Assembly: GCF_016641735.1 (NCBI RefSeq)
Contig: NZ_JAEDAO010000001.1
Coordinates: 3,658,001-3,722,000 of the forward strand
Origin: Ramlibacter algicola
GTDB lineage: Bacteria; Pseudomonadota; Gammaproteobacteria; Burkholderiales; Burkholderiaceae_C
Reading direction: 5' to 3'
DNA length: 64,000 nt
How positions within the stretch are numbered: position 1 is the stretch's first letter; each line of letters opens with the position of its first letter. Under the pieces are notes generated by a model that was not told the DNA's origin, searched no databases, and worked only from the letters and a program-made list of their open reading frames with translations. Of this stretch, positions 25,034 to 32,881 are shown in pieces. A program made the position numbers and the translations under genes.

Positions 25034-26938
25034 TCAGGCCGCGGGCACGGCGTCGCCGCCGTGCCGCTGCTGCAACTGCCACATGCGCGCATAGCGCCCG
25101 CCGCGCGCCAGCAGCGCCTCGTGCGTGCCGCGCTCGACGACGTGACCGGCCTCCATCACAAGGATCTCGTGCGCGTCGACCACCGTCGACAGCCGGTGCG
25201 CGATCAGCAGCGTGGTCTTGTTGCGCGCCGCCGTGCGCAGCTCGGCCTGGATGGCGCGCTCGTTGGCGGAGTCGAGGGCCGAGGTCGCCTCGTCGAAGAT
25301 CAGGATCGGCGGGTTCTTCAGCAGCGTGCGTGCGATGGCCACGCGCTGCTTCTCGCCGCCCGACAGCTTCAGGCCGCGCTCGCCCACCATGGTCTGGTAG
25401 CCGCCGGGGGTCGAGGTGATGAAGTCGTGGATGCGGGCGGCGCGCGCCGCCTCCTCGACTTCCGTGCGGCTGGCGCCCGGGCGGCCGTACGCGATGTTGT
25501 ATTCGACCGTGTCGTTGAACAGCACGGTGTCCTGCGGCACGATGCCGATGGCCCGCCGCACGCTGGCCTGCTGCACGTCGCGGACGTCATGGCCGCCGAT
25601 GGTGATGCGGCCCTGCTGCACGTCGTAGAAGCGGTACAGCAGGCGAGCCAGCGTGGACTTGCCCGAGCCGGAAGGACCGACCACCGCCACCGTCTTGCCG
25701 GCGGGGATCTCGAAGCTGACGTCGTGCAGGATCACGCGCGCCGGGTCGTACGCGAAGGTGACGTGCTCGAAGCGGACGGTCCAGTCGGAAACCGGGAGGA
25801 CGTTGGAGGCCGGAGCGCCCTCACCCTGGCCCTCTCCCGGAGGGAGAGGGAGAAAGAGAGCCGGCGCATTCGGTCGATCCGCCACTTCGCGCTCGCGGTC
25901 CATCAGCGCGAACATGCGGTCCAGGTCGGTCAGGCTCTGCTTGATCTCGCGGTACAGGACGCCCAGGAAGTTGAGCGGGATGTACAGCTGGATCATGAAG
26001 GCGTTGATCATCACCAGGTCGCCCAGCGTCATGCGGCCGTCGACCACGCCCAGCGTCGCGCGCCACAGCATGGCGACCAGGCCGATCGCGATGATCAGCT
26101 GCTGGCCCGTGTTGAGCATCGACAGCGTGGTCTGCGCCTTCAGGCGCGCGCGCCGCAGTTTCTCCAGGCTCTCGTCGTAGCGCCGCGCCTCGAAGCCTTC
26201 GTTGTTGAAGTACTTGACCGTCTCGTAGTTCAGCAGCGAATCGATGGCGCGCGTGTGCGCGGCGGAATCGAACTCGTTGGCCTGGCGCCGGAACTTGGTG
26301 CGCCACTCGGTGATCGAGACCGTGAAGGTGATGTACAGCGCCAGCGCGATGAGCGTGATCCAGGCGAACCACGCGTCGAACCGCACCGCAAGGATCGTGA
26401 GCACCAGCGCCACTTCCACCAGCGTCGGCACGATGCTGTAGAGCGAGTACGAGATCAGCGACTCGATGCCGCGCACGCCCCGCTCGATGTCGCGCGTCAT
26501 GCCACCGGTCTGGCGTTCCAGGTGGAAGCGCAGCGACAGCGCGTGCAGGTGCTCGAAGGTCTCCCGCGCGATGCTGCGCGCCGCCCCCTGCGTGGCCTTG
26601 GCGAACACCAGCTCGCGAAGTTCGGTGAACAGCGTCGTCGACAACCGCAGCAGCCCGTACGCGACCAGCAGGCCGACGGGCACCACCAGCACCGCGGCGG
26701 GGTCGCCCGCCTTCAGGCTCATCGCGTCGACCAGGTTCTTCAGCAGCAGCGGCACGCCGACGTTGGCCAGCTTGGCCGCGATCATGAAGCCGAGCGCGAT
26801 GACGACACGGCCCTTGTACTGCCACAGGTAGGGCAGCAGGCGCTTCAGCGTGGACCAGTCCGCGCCACTGGGGGCGGCGGCAGTCGTGGAGGCGTGGGGA
26901 GCGAGGGAAGCCGGCGCGGCTTCGCCGGAACGGCGCAT
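25034..26938 (-). CDS. Atm1-type ABC exporter (fused permease and ATPase)
   Basis: 634 residues from ATG 26938. The permease half has six helices with the Atm1/HMT1 hallmarks ALSLRFHLERQTGGMTRDIE and LLNYETVKYFNNE; the ATPase half has Walker A VGPSGSGKS, Q-loop IGIVPQDTVLF, signature LSGGEKQRVAIARTLL and Walker B ILIFDEATSALD. Homologues export glutathione or persulfide conjugates linked to heavy-metal tolerance and FeS biogenesis. The linker between the halves holds a translated family B repeat (FLPLPPGEGQGEGAP). Divergent from yciA. Confidence 0.9.
   Translation of the reverse strand: MRRSGEAAPASLAPHASTTAAAPSGADWSTLKRLLPYLWQYKGRVVIALGFMIAAKLANVGVPLLLKNLVDAMSLKAGDPAAVLVVPVGLLVAYGLLRLSTTLFTELRELVFAKATQGAARSIARETFEHLHALSLRFHLERQTGGMTRDIERGVRGIESLISYSLYSIVPTLVEVALVLTILAVRFDAWFAWITLIALALYITFTVSITEWRTKFRRQANEFDSAAHTRAIDSLLNYETVKYFNNEGFEARRYDESLEKLRRARLKAQTTLSMLNTGQQLIIAIGLVAMLWRATLGVVDGRMTLGDLVMINAFMIQLYIPLNFLGVLYREIKQSLTDLDRMFALMDREREVADRPNAPALFLPLPPGEGQGEGAPASNVLPVSDWTVRFEHVTFAYDPARVILHDVSFEIPAGKTVAVVGPSGSGKSTLARLLYRFYDVQQGRITIGGHDVRDVQQASVRRAIGIVPQDTVLFNDTVEYNIAYGRPGASRTEVEEAARAARIHDFITSTPGGYQTMVGERGLKLSGGEKQRVAIARTLLKNPPILIFDEATSALDSANERAIQAELRTAARNKTTLLIAHRLSTVVDAHEILVMEAGHVVERGTHEALLARGGRYARMWQLQQRHGGDAVPAA
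25816..25852. repeat. Family B repeat inside the Atm1-type exporter gene
   Basis: GCCCTCACCCTGGCCCTCTC followed by CCGGAGGGAGAGGGAG, inverse to the copy at 11741. The palindrome is imperfect at the loop (CTCTCCCGGAGGGAGAG). It is in frame and falls between membrane domain and ATPase domain. Confidence 0.75.
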
Positions 26939-26976
26939 CGGGGACAATCCAGGGGTTTGCGACGGAGATTGTGCCC

Positions 26977-27399
26977 ATGTCGACGACTTCAAGCCTGCAA
27001 CGCATCCCCCCGGCCTTGCCGCCCAGCGACAAGGAGCTGGTGCTCAAGGTGATCCCGATGCCTGCGGACACCAATGGCAACGGCGATATCTTCGGCGGCT
27101 GGGTGATGGCGCAGGTCGACCTGGCCGGCTCGGTCATCCCGGCGCGCCACGTCAACGGCCGCATGGCCACGGTGGCGGTCAACGAGTTCGTGTTCAAGCA
27201 GCCGGTGCGCGTGGGCGACATCCTGTCGTTCTATGCGGCGGTCACCCGCATCGGCCGCACCTCGATCACCGTGCAGGTCGAGGTCTACGCCGAACGCTTC
27301 GGGGCGCAGGGGCAGTTCGTCAAGGTCACCGAGGCCACCGTCACCTACGTGGCGATCGACGACCAGGGCAAGCCGCGGCCGATCGAGCAGCACGGCTGA
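26977..27399 (+). CDS. yciA: Acyl-CoA thioesterase YciA
   Basis: 140 residues. Hotdog thioesterase acting on a range of acyl-CoAs. Typical motifs: MPADTNGNGDIFGGWVMAQV with the catalytic Asp, and VNEFVFKQPVRVGDILSFYA. ATG 26977 has GGAG (26964-26967) 9 nt upstream; GTG 26971 is possible. Divergent from the exporter gene. Confidence 0.92.
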   Translation: MSTTSSLQRIPPALPPSDKELVLKVIPMPADTNGNGDIFGGWVMAQVDLAGSVIPARHVNGRMATVAVNEFVFKQPVRVGDILSFYAAVTRIGRTSITVQVEVYAERFGAQGQFVKVTEATVTYVAIDDQGKPRPIEQHG

Positions 27400-27458
27400 C
27401 AGCGGCGTCGGACGCGCGCTGTCCCACCGCACGCACAGCCGATGCTAGGCTCCAGCAC

Positions 27459-28640
27459 ATGAATACCCCCGACCCGTTGCGCTCGCCAGCGCTGGAGCAC
27501 CGCACGCTGCTCTGGCTGGTGGTCGTGTTCACGGTCGCGTTTGCGTTCGTGCTGTGGCCGCTGGCCGGCGCGCTGCTGTGGGCGGTGTTCCTGGCCATCG
27601 TGTTCTGGCCGATGCACCAGCGCTGCCTGCGCCTGGTGCGCAAGCCCTGGCTGGCCGCCCTGCTCACGCTGCTGACGATCGTCGTCATCGTGATCGTGCC
27701 GCTGGCGATGGTCAGCGCGTCGGTCGTGCAGGAAGCGTCGGTGCTGTACCAGAGCCTGCGCTCCGGCGAGATCAGGCCCGGCGAGTGGCTCCAGCGCATC
27801 TTCGACGCGCTGCCGCCGTGGGCGCAGGCGGTGATGGCGCGCTTCGGCGTCTTCGACGTGCCGGCGCTGGCGCAGCGCGTCGGCGCCGTGCTGTCGGGCA
27901 GCAGCCAGTTCATCAGTACCACGCTGCTGGGCATCGGGCAGAACACGCTCAACTTCGTGGTCGCGTTCTTCATCATGCTGTACGTGCTGTATTTCTTCCT
28001 GCGCGACGGCCGCGAGCTGGCGGCGCAGGTCGAGCGAGCCGTGCCGCTGCGCCTGGAGCAGACGCGCCGGCTGCTGCGGCAGTTCGTCGCCGTGGTACGC
28101 GCGACGGTCAAGGGCAACGTCGTCGTCGCGCTGGTGCAGGGCGCGCTCGGCGGGCTGGCGTTCTGGTGGCTCGACGTGCCCGGCGCCACGCTGTGGGGCG
28201 CCTTCATGGCGCTGCTGTCGCTGCTGCCCGCGGTCGGCGCGGCGATGGTGTGGGGGCCGGTCGCGATCTACAAGCTGTTCACCGGCGAGGTGGCCGGCGC
28301 CATCGGGCTCACGGTGTGGGGCGTGCTCGTGATCGGCCTGGTGGACAACGTGCTGCGGCCGATCCTCGTCGGGCGCGACACCAAGCTGCCCGACTACGTG
28401 GTGCTGGTCGCCACCGTCGGCGGCATCGGCCTGTTCGGGCTCAACGGCTTCGTCATCGGGCCGGTGATCGCGTCGATGTTCATCGTCGCGTGGAACCTGC
28501 TGACCGACGTGCGCCGGCACACGCCGGGGTCAGCGGCGGAGGACCGACCCGTGCAGGACGGCCAGGGCGGCGCGCAGCGGCCCGAGGGGCAACTGCCCCG
28601 GCGCCGACGCCGCCCGCCCCGCGGCGAAGGTGAGCGCTGA
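27459..28640 (+). CDS. AI-2E family transporter with an extended C-terminus
   Basis: 393 residues. About eight membrane segments; family motifs include FFIMLYVLYFFLRDGREL and DNVLRPILVGRDTKLPDYVV with GFVIGPVIASMFIV. Substrates of the family range from AI-2 to sodium/proton exchange, so no substrate is given. The family usually ends near WNLLTDVR; here 36 further residues, Arg/Pro/Gly-rich and polar, are read from the antisense strand of aroD. The two genes overlap tail to tail by 111 nt. A TAGGCT -10 candidate is at 27445. Confidence 0.88.
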   Translation: MNTPDPLRSPALEHRTLLWLVVVFTVAFAFVLWPLAGALLWAVFLAIVFWPMHQRCLRLVRKPWLAALLTLLTIVVIVIVPLAMVSASVVQEASVLYQSLRSGEIRPGEWLQRIFDALPPWAQAVMARFGVFDVPALAQRVGAVLSGSSQFISTTLLGIGQNTLNFVVAFFIMLYVLYFFLRDGRELAAQVERAVPLRLEQTRRLLRQFVAVVRATVKGNVVVALVQGALGGLAFWWLDVPGATLWGAFMALLSLLPAVGAAMVWGPVAIYKLFTGEVAGAIGLTVWGVLVIGLVDNVLRPILVGRDTKLPDYVVLVATVGGIGLFGLNGFVIGPVIASMFIVAWNLLTDVRRHTPGSAAEDRPVQDGQGGAQRPEGQLPRRRRRPPRGEGER

Positions 28641-29303
28641 GCCGAACTCGCCGCCGCACACGCGCGACACCGCGCCCAGCGCGCCCATCGCCATCCCGGC
28701 CACCGGGATCGGCAGTTCCTCGCTCGCCATCCACGTCGCCTGCAGCAGCGTGAGCACGTCGCCAGTGCCTTGCGGCATCACGGCGACCTTGGCGACGTCG
28801 GCGCCGAGCCGGTACGAGTCCCGATAGCGCTCGAGCAATTCGCCCAGGGCCGGCGTGCGCTGGAAGTCGTGGAAGGACAGCACCAGCGTGCAGCCCGCGG
28901 CATGCGCGGCCTCGCAGATGGCCGCCACCTGGGCGGGATCGCCGCTGGCTTCGGTGTCGACCAGGTCCACGCCACCCCTCTCGCAAACGGCGGCGTACAG
29001 CGGCACCAATTGGTCGTCGTGCAGTGCCGTGGCTTGCCCGCCCTCGTGTTGCGCGCGCCGCGTGTACAGCAGCGGCAACCCGGGCGCCGCGGCCTTGATG
29101 TCGCGTGCGGTGGCGACGACGGCATCGATGTCCACGATGGCGGTGAAGTGGTCGACGCGCCACTCCAGCAGGTCCGGCCCGAGCGAGGCCGCATCGGTGG
29201 CCTCGCGCAGCAGGGCGTCGCGCGTGCGGCCCACCAGCGGCACGCAGACGGCGGGCAGCGTGCCGCCCGCGAGCGGCGTTCCACGGACGGTGATCGGTCG
29301 CAT
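28530..29303 (-). CDS. aroD: 3-dehydroquinate dehydratase, type I
   Basis: 257 residues. Converts 3-dehydroquinate to 3-dehydroshikimate through a Schiff base. The catalytic His lies in VLSFHDFQRTP and the Schiff-base Lys in DVAKVAVMP, in the usual order; LLEWRVDHF is the substrate-binding EWRxD motif. Many Burkholderiales use the unrelated type II enzyme, so this copy could serve quinate/shikimate use or be the biosynthetic enzyme. It is 2 nt downstream of a thioesterase gene and overlaps the transporter gene on the other strand. Confidence 0.9.
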   Translation of the reverse strand: MRPITVRGTPLAGGTLPAVCVPLVGRTRDALLREATDAASLGPDLLEWRVDHFTAIVDIDAVVATARDIKAAAPGLPLLYTRRAQHEGGQATALHDDQLVPLYAAVCERGGVDLVDTEASGDPAQVAAICEAAHAAGCTLVLSFHDFQRTPALGELLERYRDSYRLGADVAKVAVMPQGTGDVLTLLQATWMASEELPIPVAGMAMGALGAVSRVCGGEFGSALTFAAGRAASAPGQLPLGPLRAALAVLHGSVLRR

Positions 29304-29305
29304 GC

Positions 29306-29791
29306 TCAGGAGACGATGTAGGCCGCGGCGGCGGTCGACAGCAGCTTGCCATCGTGGCCGAGGAATTCCATCCGGGTCGACGCGACGCGCGAGCCCAGCC
29401 GCAGCACCTCGGCACGCAACTCGAACGATTCGCCGATGGCCGGCCGCAGGTAGTCGACGCGCAGGTCGATGGTGCCCAGCTTGCCGAAACGGTGCAGCCG
29501 CGCCTGCGGCGGCTCGTCCAGGTGGCGCGCGCCGATCGCCGCCATGCACGCCAGCCCGCCCATCGCGTCCAGCCCAGCGGAGATCACGCCGCCATGGAGC
29601 CGGTTGTAGGCGAAGTGGCCCACCAGCTCGTGCTTCATCGCGAGGCGCCCGACGACCCGGTCCGCGCGCAGGGTCTCGATCTTCAGGCCCAGCAGCTGGT
29701 TGAAGACGATCCGCTCCTCGAAGATCGCCTTCAGCCCGGAGATGAACTCCGGCTCGAACTCGGTCGCGCCGGCGGGCGGGTTCTTGCTCAT
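29306..29791 (-). CDS. PaaI/YiiD-like hotdog thioesterase
   Basis: 161 residues from ATG 29791 (ATG 29800 possible). Hotdog motifs: HFAYNRLHGGVISAGLDAMGG and the RVDYLRPAIGESFELRAEVL strand pair. The acyl substrate is unknown. It is transcribed with aroD (2 nt gap). Upstream lies a family A hairpin that separates it from the divergent H-NS-like gene. Confidence 0.82.
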   Translation of the reverse strand: MSKNPPAGATEFEPEFISGLKAIFEERIVFNQLLGLKIETLRADRVVGRLAMKHELVGHFAYNRLHGGVISAGLDAMGGLACMAAIGARHLDEPPQARLHRFGKLGTIDLRVDYLRPAIGESFELRAEVLRLGSRVASTRMEFLGHDGKLLSTAAAAYIVS

Positions 29792-29816
29792 GGGGTGCAT
29801 TGTGCCGGGAGAGGAA

Positions 29817-29928
29817 AACTCCCAAACGCAGAAGTCGCAGAAGAAGCGCGGAAGTCGCAGAACGGACATCCTTGATGGATTCTTCTGCGATCTCTGCGCT
29901 TCTTCTGCGTCCTCTGCGTTTGGGAGTT
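29817..29928. repeat. Family A long inverted repeat, copy 4
   Basis: Best-paired copy: the outer arms AACTCCCAAACGCAGA (29817-29832) and TCTGCGTTTGGGAGTT (29913-29928) match over 16 bp. Inner arms GAAGTCGCAGAAGAAGCGC against GCGCTTCTTCTGCG-like sequence. Here it lies between two divergent genes, so it cannot be a simple terminator for either, and would be inside or next to their promoters. Confidence 0.82.
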
Positions 29929-29974
29929 CTGTCTTCGCGCCCCGATGAGCCACCGCTGCGAGATACTTGCCGCC

Positions 29975-30283
29975 ATGGCCTCCAAAGCTCCCACCGTCCG
30001 CCCGCGCCGCGCGTCGACCAAGACGTACAGCCAGATGCTCGAGGAGATCGAGCTGCTGCAGCGCCAGGCGGAGGAGATGCGCAAGCGCGAGATCGACGAC
30101 GTCATCCGCCGCATCAGGGCGGCGATCGCCTTCTACGGGTTGACCGAGGAAGACCTGGGCTTCCGCAAGCGCGCGGAGAAGACGGTCGCGTCGCCCACGC
30201 CGCCACCGCCCGCGCCGGCCAAGAAGAAGAAGCGCAAGTCGCGCTACACCGAGCGGCCGCTGGCCGGGCCGGTCAAGCGCTGA
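29975..30283 (+). CDS. H-NS-like nucleoid protein lacking the usual DNA-binding tail
   Basis: 102 residues. The N-terminal half is the coiled-coil oligomerisation region of betaproteobacterial H-NS (KTYSQMLEEIELLQRQAEEM, then DVIRRIRAAIAFYGLTEEDLGF). A Pro-rich linker and a basic patch (KKKKRKSR) follow. The normal C-terminal YRDP...TWSGRGRRPxW DNA-binding motif is missing; the protein ends RYTERPLAGPVKR. I saw no frame in which the motif continues. It could bind DNA through the Lys patch or act on other H-NS proteins. ATG 29945 would add ten residues. Its stop overlaps the sigma factor's by 11 nt. Confidence 0.75.
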   Translation: MASKAPTVRPRRASTKTYSQMLEEIELLQRQAEEMRKREIDDVIRRIRAAIAFYGLTEEDLGFRKRAEKTVASPTPPPPAPAKKKKRKSRYTERPLAGPVKR

Positions 30284-31544
30284 GGGCGGCGGCTCTTTCC
30301 CGCAGCAACGCCTGCTCGCGCTCGTTGCCGGCGAGCTCCGCGGCCGCGAGGAACGCATCGCGCGCTTCCCCGTTGCGGCCGAGCCTGGCGAGCAAGTCGC
30401 CGCGCACCGCGTGCAGCCACTGGTAGCGCTGCAGCAGCTTGTCGCCCAGCAAGCCGTCGACGATCTCCAGGCCCGCGGCCGGCCCATCGGCCATGCCGAC
30501 GGCGACGGCGCGATTGAGCTCCACCACCGGCGACGGCTGGACGATCGCGAGCTCCGCGTACAGCGTGGCGATGCGGTCCCAGTCGGTCTCGGCCGCCTGT
30601 GCAGCTTGCGCATGGCAGGCGGCGATCGCGGCCTGCAAGGTGTACGGGCCGCGTGCGGTGGAGAGGCGCTCGGCGCGTTCGAGCGCGACGAGGCCGCGGC
30701 GGATCAGCAGGCGGTCCCAGCGGCCGCGGTCCTGGTCGGCTAGAAGGATCGGCCGGCCTTGCGCATCGGTGCGCGCGGCGGTCCGCGACGACTGCAATTC
30801 CAGCAGCGCGGCCAGCCCTTGCGACTCCGCATCCTCGGGTGCGAGCTCCGCGACCATGCGTGCGAGCCGCAGCGCCTCCTGCGCCAGCGCGGGCCGCATC
30901 CAGTCGCCGCCGGCCGTCGCCGTGTAGCCCTCGTTGAACACGAGGTAGATCACCTCGTGCACCGACGCGAGCCGGGCGTGCAACTGCTCGCCGCGCGGTG
31001 ACTCGAACGCGACCTTCGCGTCGCGCAGTTTCTGCTTGGCGCGCACCAGCCGCTGGGCGATGGTGGGCTCGGGCACGAGGTAGGCGCGCGCGATCTCGTG
31101 TGTCGTCAGGCCGCCCAGCAGCCGCAGCGTGAGCGCGACGCGCGCATCCATCGGCAGCACGGGATGGCAGGCAGTGAAGACCAGCCGCAACAGGTCGTCG
31201 CCGATCTCGTCCTGCCGCGCCGCGTCGAGCGCGTCGGTGAAGTCGGGCACGACGTGCGCCTGCTGCGCCTCGAGGTCGGCGGCGATCTCGTCGTGCTTGC
31301 CGGCGTGCAGCGCCTGCTGCCGCAGCCAGTCCAGGCCCTTGCGCTTGGCGGTCGCCATCAGCCACGCCCCCGGCTTGTCGGGCAGGCCTTCGCGCGGCCA
31401 GTGGTCCAGCGCCTCGAGCAGCGCTTCCTGCGCGAGGTCCTCGGCCACGGCGACGTCGCGCACCATCCGCGCGACGACTGCCACCACCTTGGCGGCGTCG
31501 AGCCGCCAGATGGCCGCGATGGTGTCGTGCGTGGCCGGATGCAT
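30273..31544 (-). CDS. ECF42-type RNA polymerase sigma factor with long C-terminal domain
   Basis: 423 residues. Sigma region 2 is VARMVRDVAVAEDLAQEALLEALDHWP with KRKGLDWLRQQ; region 4 is LPMDARVALTLRLLGGLTTHEIARAYLVPEPTIAQRL. The last 240 residues form the helical/TPR-like domain that defines this group (HEVIYLVFNEGY, LLIRRGLVALERAE, VVELNRAVAVGMADGPAAGL). The group is known to sit beside DGPF/YCII proteins, as here, and to lack an anti-sigma factor gene. It is the last gene of the operon at 31.5-32.8 kb. Confidence 0.9.
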   Translation of the reverse strand: MHPATHDTIAAIWRLDAAKVVAVVARMVRDVAVAEDLAQEALLEALDHWPREGLPDKPGAWLMATAKRKGLDWLRQQALHAGKHDEIAADLEAQQAHVVPDFTDALDAARQDEIGDDLLRLVFTACHPVLPMDARVALTLRLLGGLTTHEIARAYLVPEPTIAQRLVRAKQKLRDAKVAFESPRGEQLHARLASVHEVIYLVFNEGYTATAGGDWMRPALAQEALRLARMVAELAPEDAESQGLAALLELQSSRTAARTDAQGRPILLADQDRGRWDRLLIRRGLVALERAERLSTARGPYTLQAAIAACHAQAAQAAETDWDRIATLYAELAIVQPSPVVELNRAVAVGMADGPAAGLEIVDGLLGDKLLQRYQWLHAVRGDLLARLGRNGEARDAFLAAAELAGNEREQALLRERAAALSA

Positions 31545-31551
31545 CCGCGCG

Positions 31552-31965
31552 TCAGGGCGCCGGCGGCGCGGCCGCCATGTCCATCCACACCAGCTCCCAG
31601 ACGTGGCCGTCCAGGTCCTCGAACGCCTGGCTGTACATGAAGCCCAGGTCCTGCGGCGGGCGCGTGACGCGGCCGCCGCCCGCCACGGCCTTGCGCACCA
31701 GGTCATCGACGTCCGCGCGGCTGTCGCACGACAGGCAGGTGAGCACCTCGACGTGCTCGCGCGTGTCGGCGATCTTCTTGGTCGTGAACGTCTGGAAGAA
31801 GGGCTCGACCAGCAGCATCACGAAGCCGTCGTCGGAGATCACCATGCAGGCGCCCTGCTCGTTGCTGAACTGCGGGTTGAACGTGAAGCCGAGCGACTCG
31901 AAGAACCCGCGGCTGCGCTGCATGTCGCGGATCGGCAGGTTGACGAAGATCTTGCGCGCGTTCAC
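31552..31965 (-). CDS. VOC-superfamily (glyoxalase-like) protein
   Basis: 137 residues with the paired beta-alpha-beta-beta-beta modules of the VOC fold (KIFVNLPIRDMQRSRGFFES and GFMYSQAFEDLDGHVWELVW). The GTG start overlaps the stop of the preceding YCII gene (GTGA), and its end is 7 nt before the sigma factor ATG. The reaction is unknown; metal-binding residues of true glyoxalase I are only partly present (Glu in HVWEL). Confidence 0.83.
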   Translation of the reverse strand: MNARKIFVNLPIRDMQRSRGFFESLGFTFNPQFSNEQGACMVISDDGFVMLLVEPFFQTFTTKKIADTREHVEVLTCLSCDSRADVDDLVRKAVAGGGRVTRPPQDLGFMYSQAFEDLDGHVWELVWMDMAAAPPAP

Positions 31966-32348
31966 AGCAGCCCCAGCCGGTCGAGATCTTCATGTTCGTA
32001 GAGCGGGCGCACTTCGATCTCGGCCGCCTGCCCGTGGCCCATCGGGTTCGGGAAGCGGCGCGTCCACTCCAGCGCCTCCTCGCGGCTGCGCACCTGGATC
32101 AGCGTGTAGCCGCAGACCACTTCCTTGCTTTCGGTGAAAGGGCCGTCGACGACGCGCTGGCCGTTCGCGTCCCAGCGCACGCGCCAGGCGTCGCGCGAGG
32201 GTTTCAGGCCCGCGGCGTCGAGCAGCGCCCCGGCGCGCGCGAGCTCGTCGTTGTACGCGCCCATCTCCGCCATCATCGCCCTCGCTTCGGGCGGAAACTC
32301 GCCGCGCTCGGTCATCGGCGTGGCTTTCACGAGGATCATGTAGCGCAT
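31962..32348 (-). CDS. YCII/DGPF domain protein (second in the cluster)
   Basis: 128 residues. The DGPF signature reads VVDGPFTESKEVVCGYTLIQV. AAGGAG 6 nt before ATG 32348 fixes the start. It lies 11 nt after the VOC gene at 32360 and overlaps the next VOC gene. Proteins of this kind are the standard partners of ECF42 sigma factors and may sense or transform the inducing compound; none is characterised to my knowledge. Confidence 0.87.
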   Translation of the reverse strand: MRYMILVKATPMTERGEFPPEARAMMAEMGAYNDELARAGALLDAAGLKPSRDAWRVRWDANGQRVVDGPFTESKEVVCGYTLIQVRSREEALEWTRRFPNPMGHGQAAEIEVRPLYEHEDLDRLGLL

Positions 32349-32359
32349 GGCTTGCTCCT

Positions 32360-32767
32360 TCATTGCTGCGGCATCAGCGGCTGCAGCATGCTGGAGCGGT
32401 TGCCCTCGGTGTCGAGGAACGCGACGTAGTCGCCGACGGTCGGGATCATCATCGGCTCGCCGAGCACCTGCCCGCCCGCGGCCGTGACCTTCTTCATCGA
32501 CGCGCGGATGTCCTGCACCGCGATCACGATGCCGGGAAACTGCGCCGGCATGTCCGGCGTCTTGGTGAAGAAGCCACCGTTGATGCAGCCGGGCACGGCG
32601 TGGGGCGGCGCGGGTGGCGGCGCGGACGGCTCGGCGGTTGTCACGACCACGTAGTTGCCCATCTCGGGGCCGAGCATTTGGACCTCCCAGCCGAAGGCCT
32701 GTTCGAAGAAGCGGGCGATGCGCTCGCGGTCGTTGCAAGGCAATTCGAAGTGCACGACGGGATCCAT
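32360..32767 (-). CDS. VOC-superfamily protein, first gene after the ECF42-type promoter
   Basis: 135 residues. VOC fold with VVHFELPCNDRERIARFFEQ and the VAFLDTEGNRSSMLQP end motif. A Pro/Ala loop (PSAPPPAPPHAVPG) is unusual but common in this subfamily. AAAGGA lies upstream of ATG 32767. The predicted promoter at 32819-32845 drives it, so it opens the four-gene ECF operon. Confidence 0.85.
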   Translation of the reverse strand: MDPVVHFELPCNDRERIARFFEQAFGWEVQMLGPEMGNYVVVTTAEPSAPPPAPPHAVPGCINGGFFTKTPDMPAQFPGIVIAVQDIRASMKKVTAAGGQVLGEPMMIPTVGDYVAFLDTEGNRSSMLQPLMPQQ

Positions 32768-32818
32768 GCGGTGTCCTTTCCGGTGTCATCGGGAGCGCGG
32801 GGCGCCCCTCACTTGCAC

Positions 32819-32845
32819 GACGTGCGAGCGGACCGGAAATCGACA
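32819..32845 (-). promoter_or_regulatory. Predicted ECF42 promoter
   Basis: On the minus strand TGTCGA (32845-32840) and CGTC (32822-32819) are separated by 17 nt. This agrees with the -35 TGTCGA and -10 CGA/TC motif reported for ECF42 sigma factors. It lies 52 nt before the VOC ATG at 32767 and would make the operon autoregulated. Confidence 0.6.
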
Positions 32846-32881
32846 ACGCCGGCGCCTAGGTAAAACCCTAGACGCGCTGCC

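Noticed and set aside
1542..29928. Family A elements as IS ends or tRNA-like genes
   Set aside because: No transposase, no target duplications visible, and no cloverleaf or CCA-like pattern.
32857..32872. CTAGG-N-CCTAG inverted repeat as a terminator after the DGPF gene at 32882
   Set aside because: Stem of only 5 bp without a U run. It may be chance, or a regulator site next to the ECF42 promoter.
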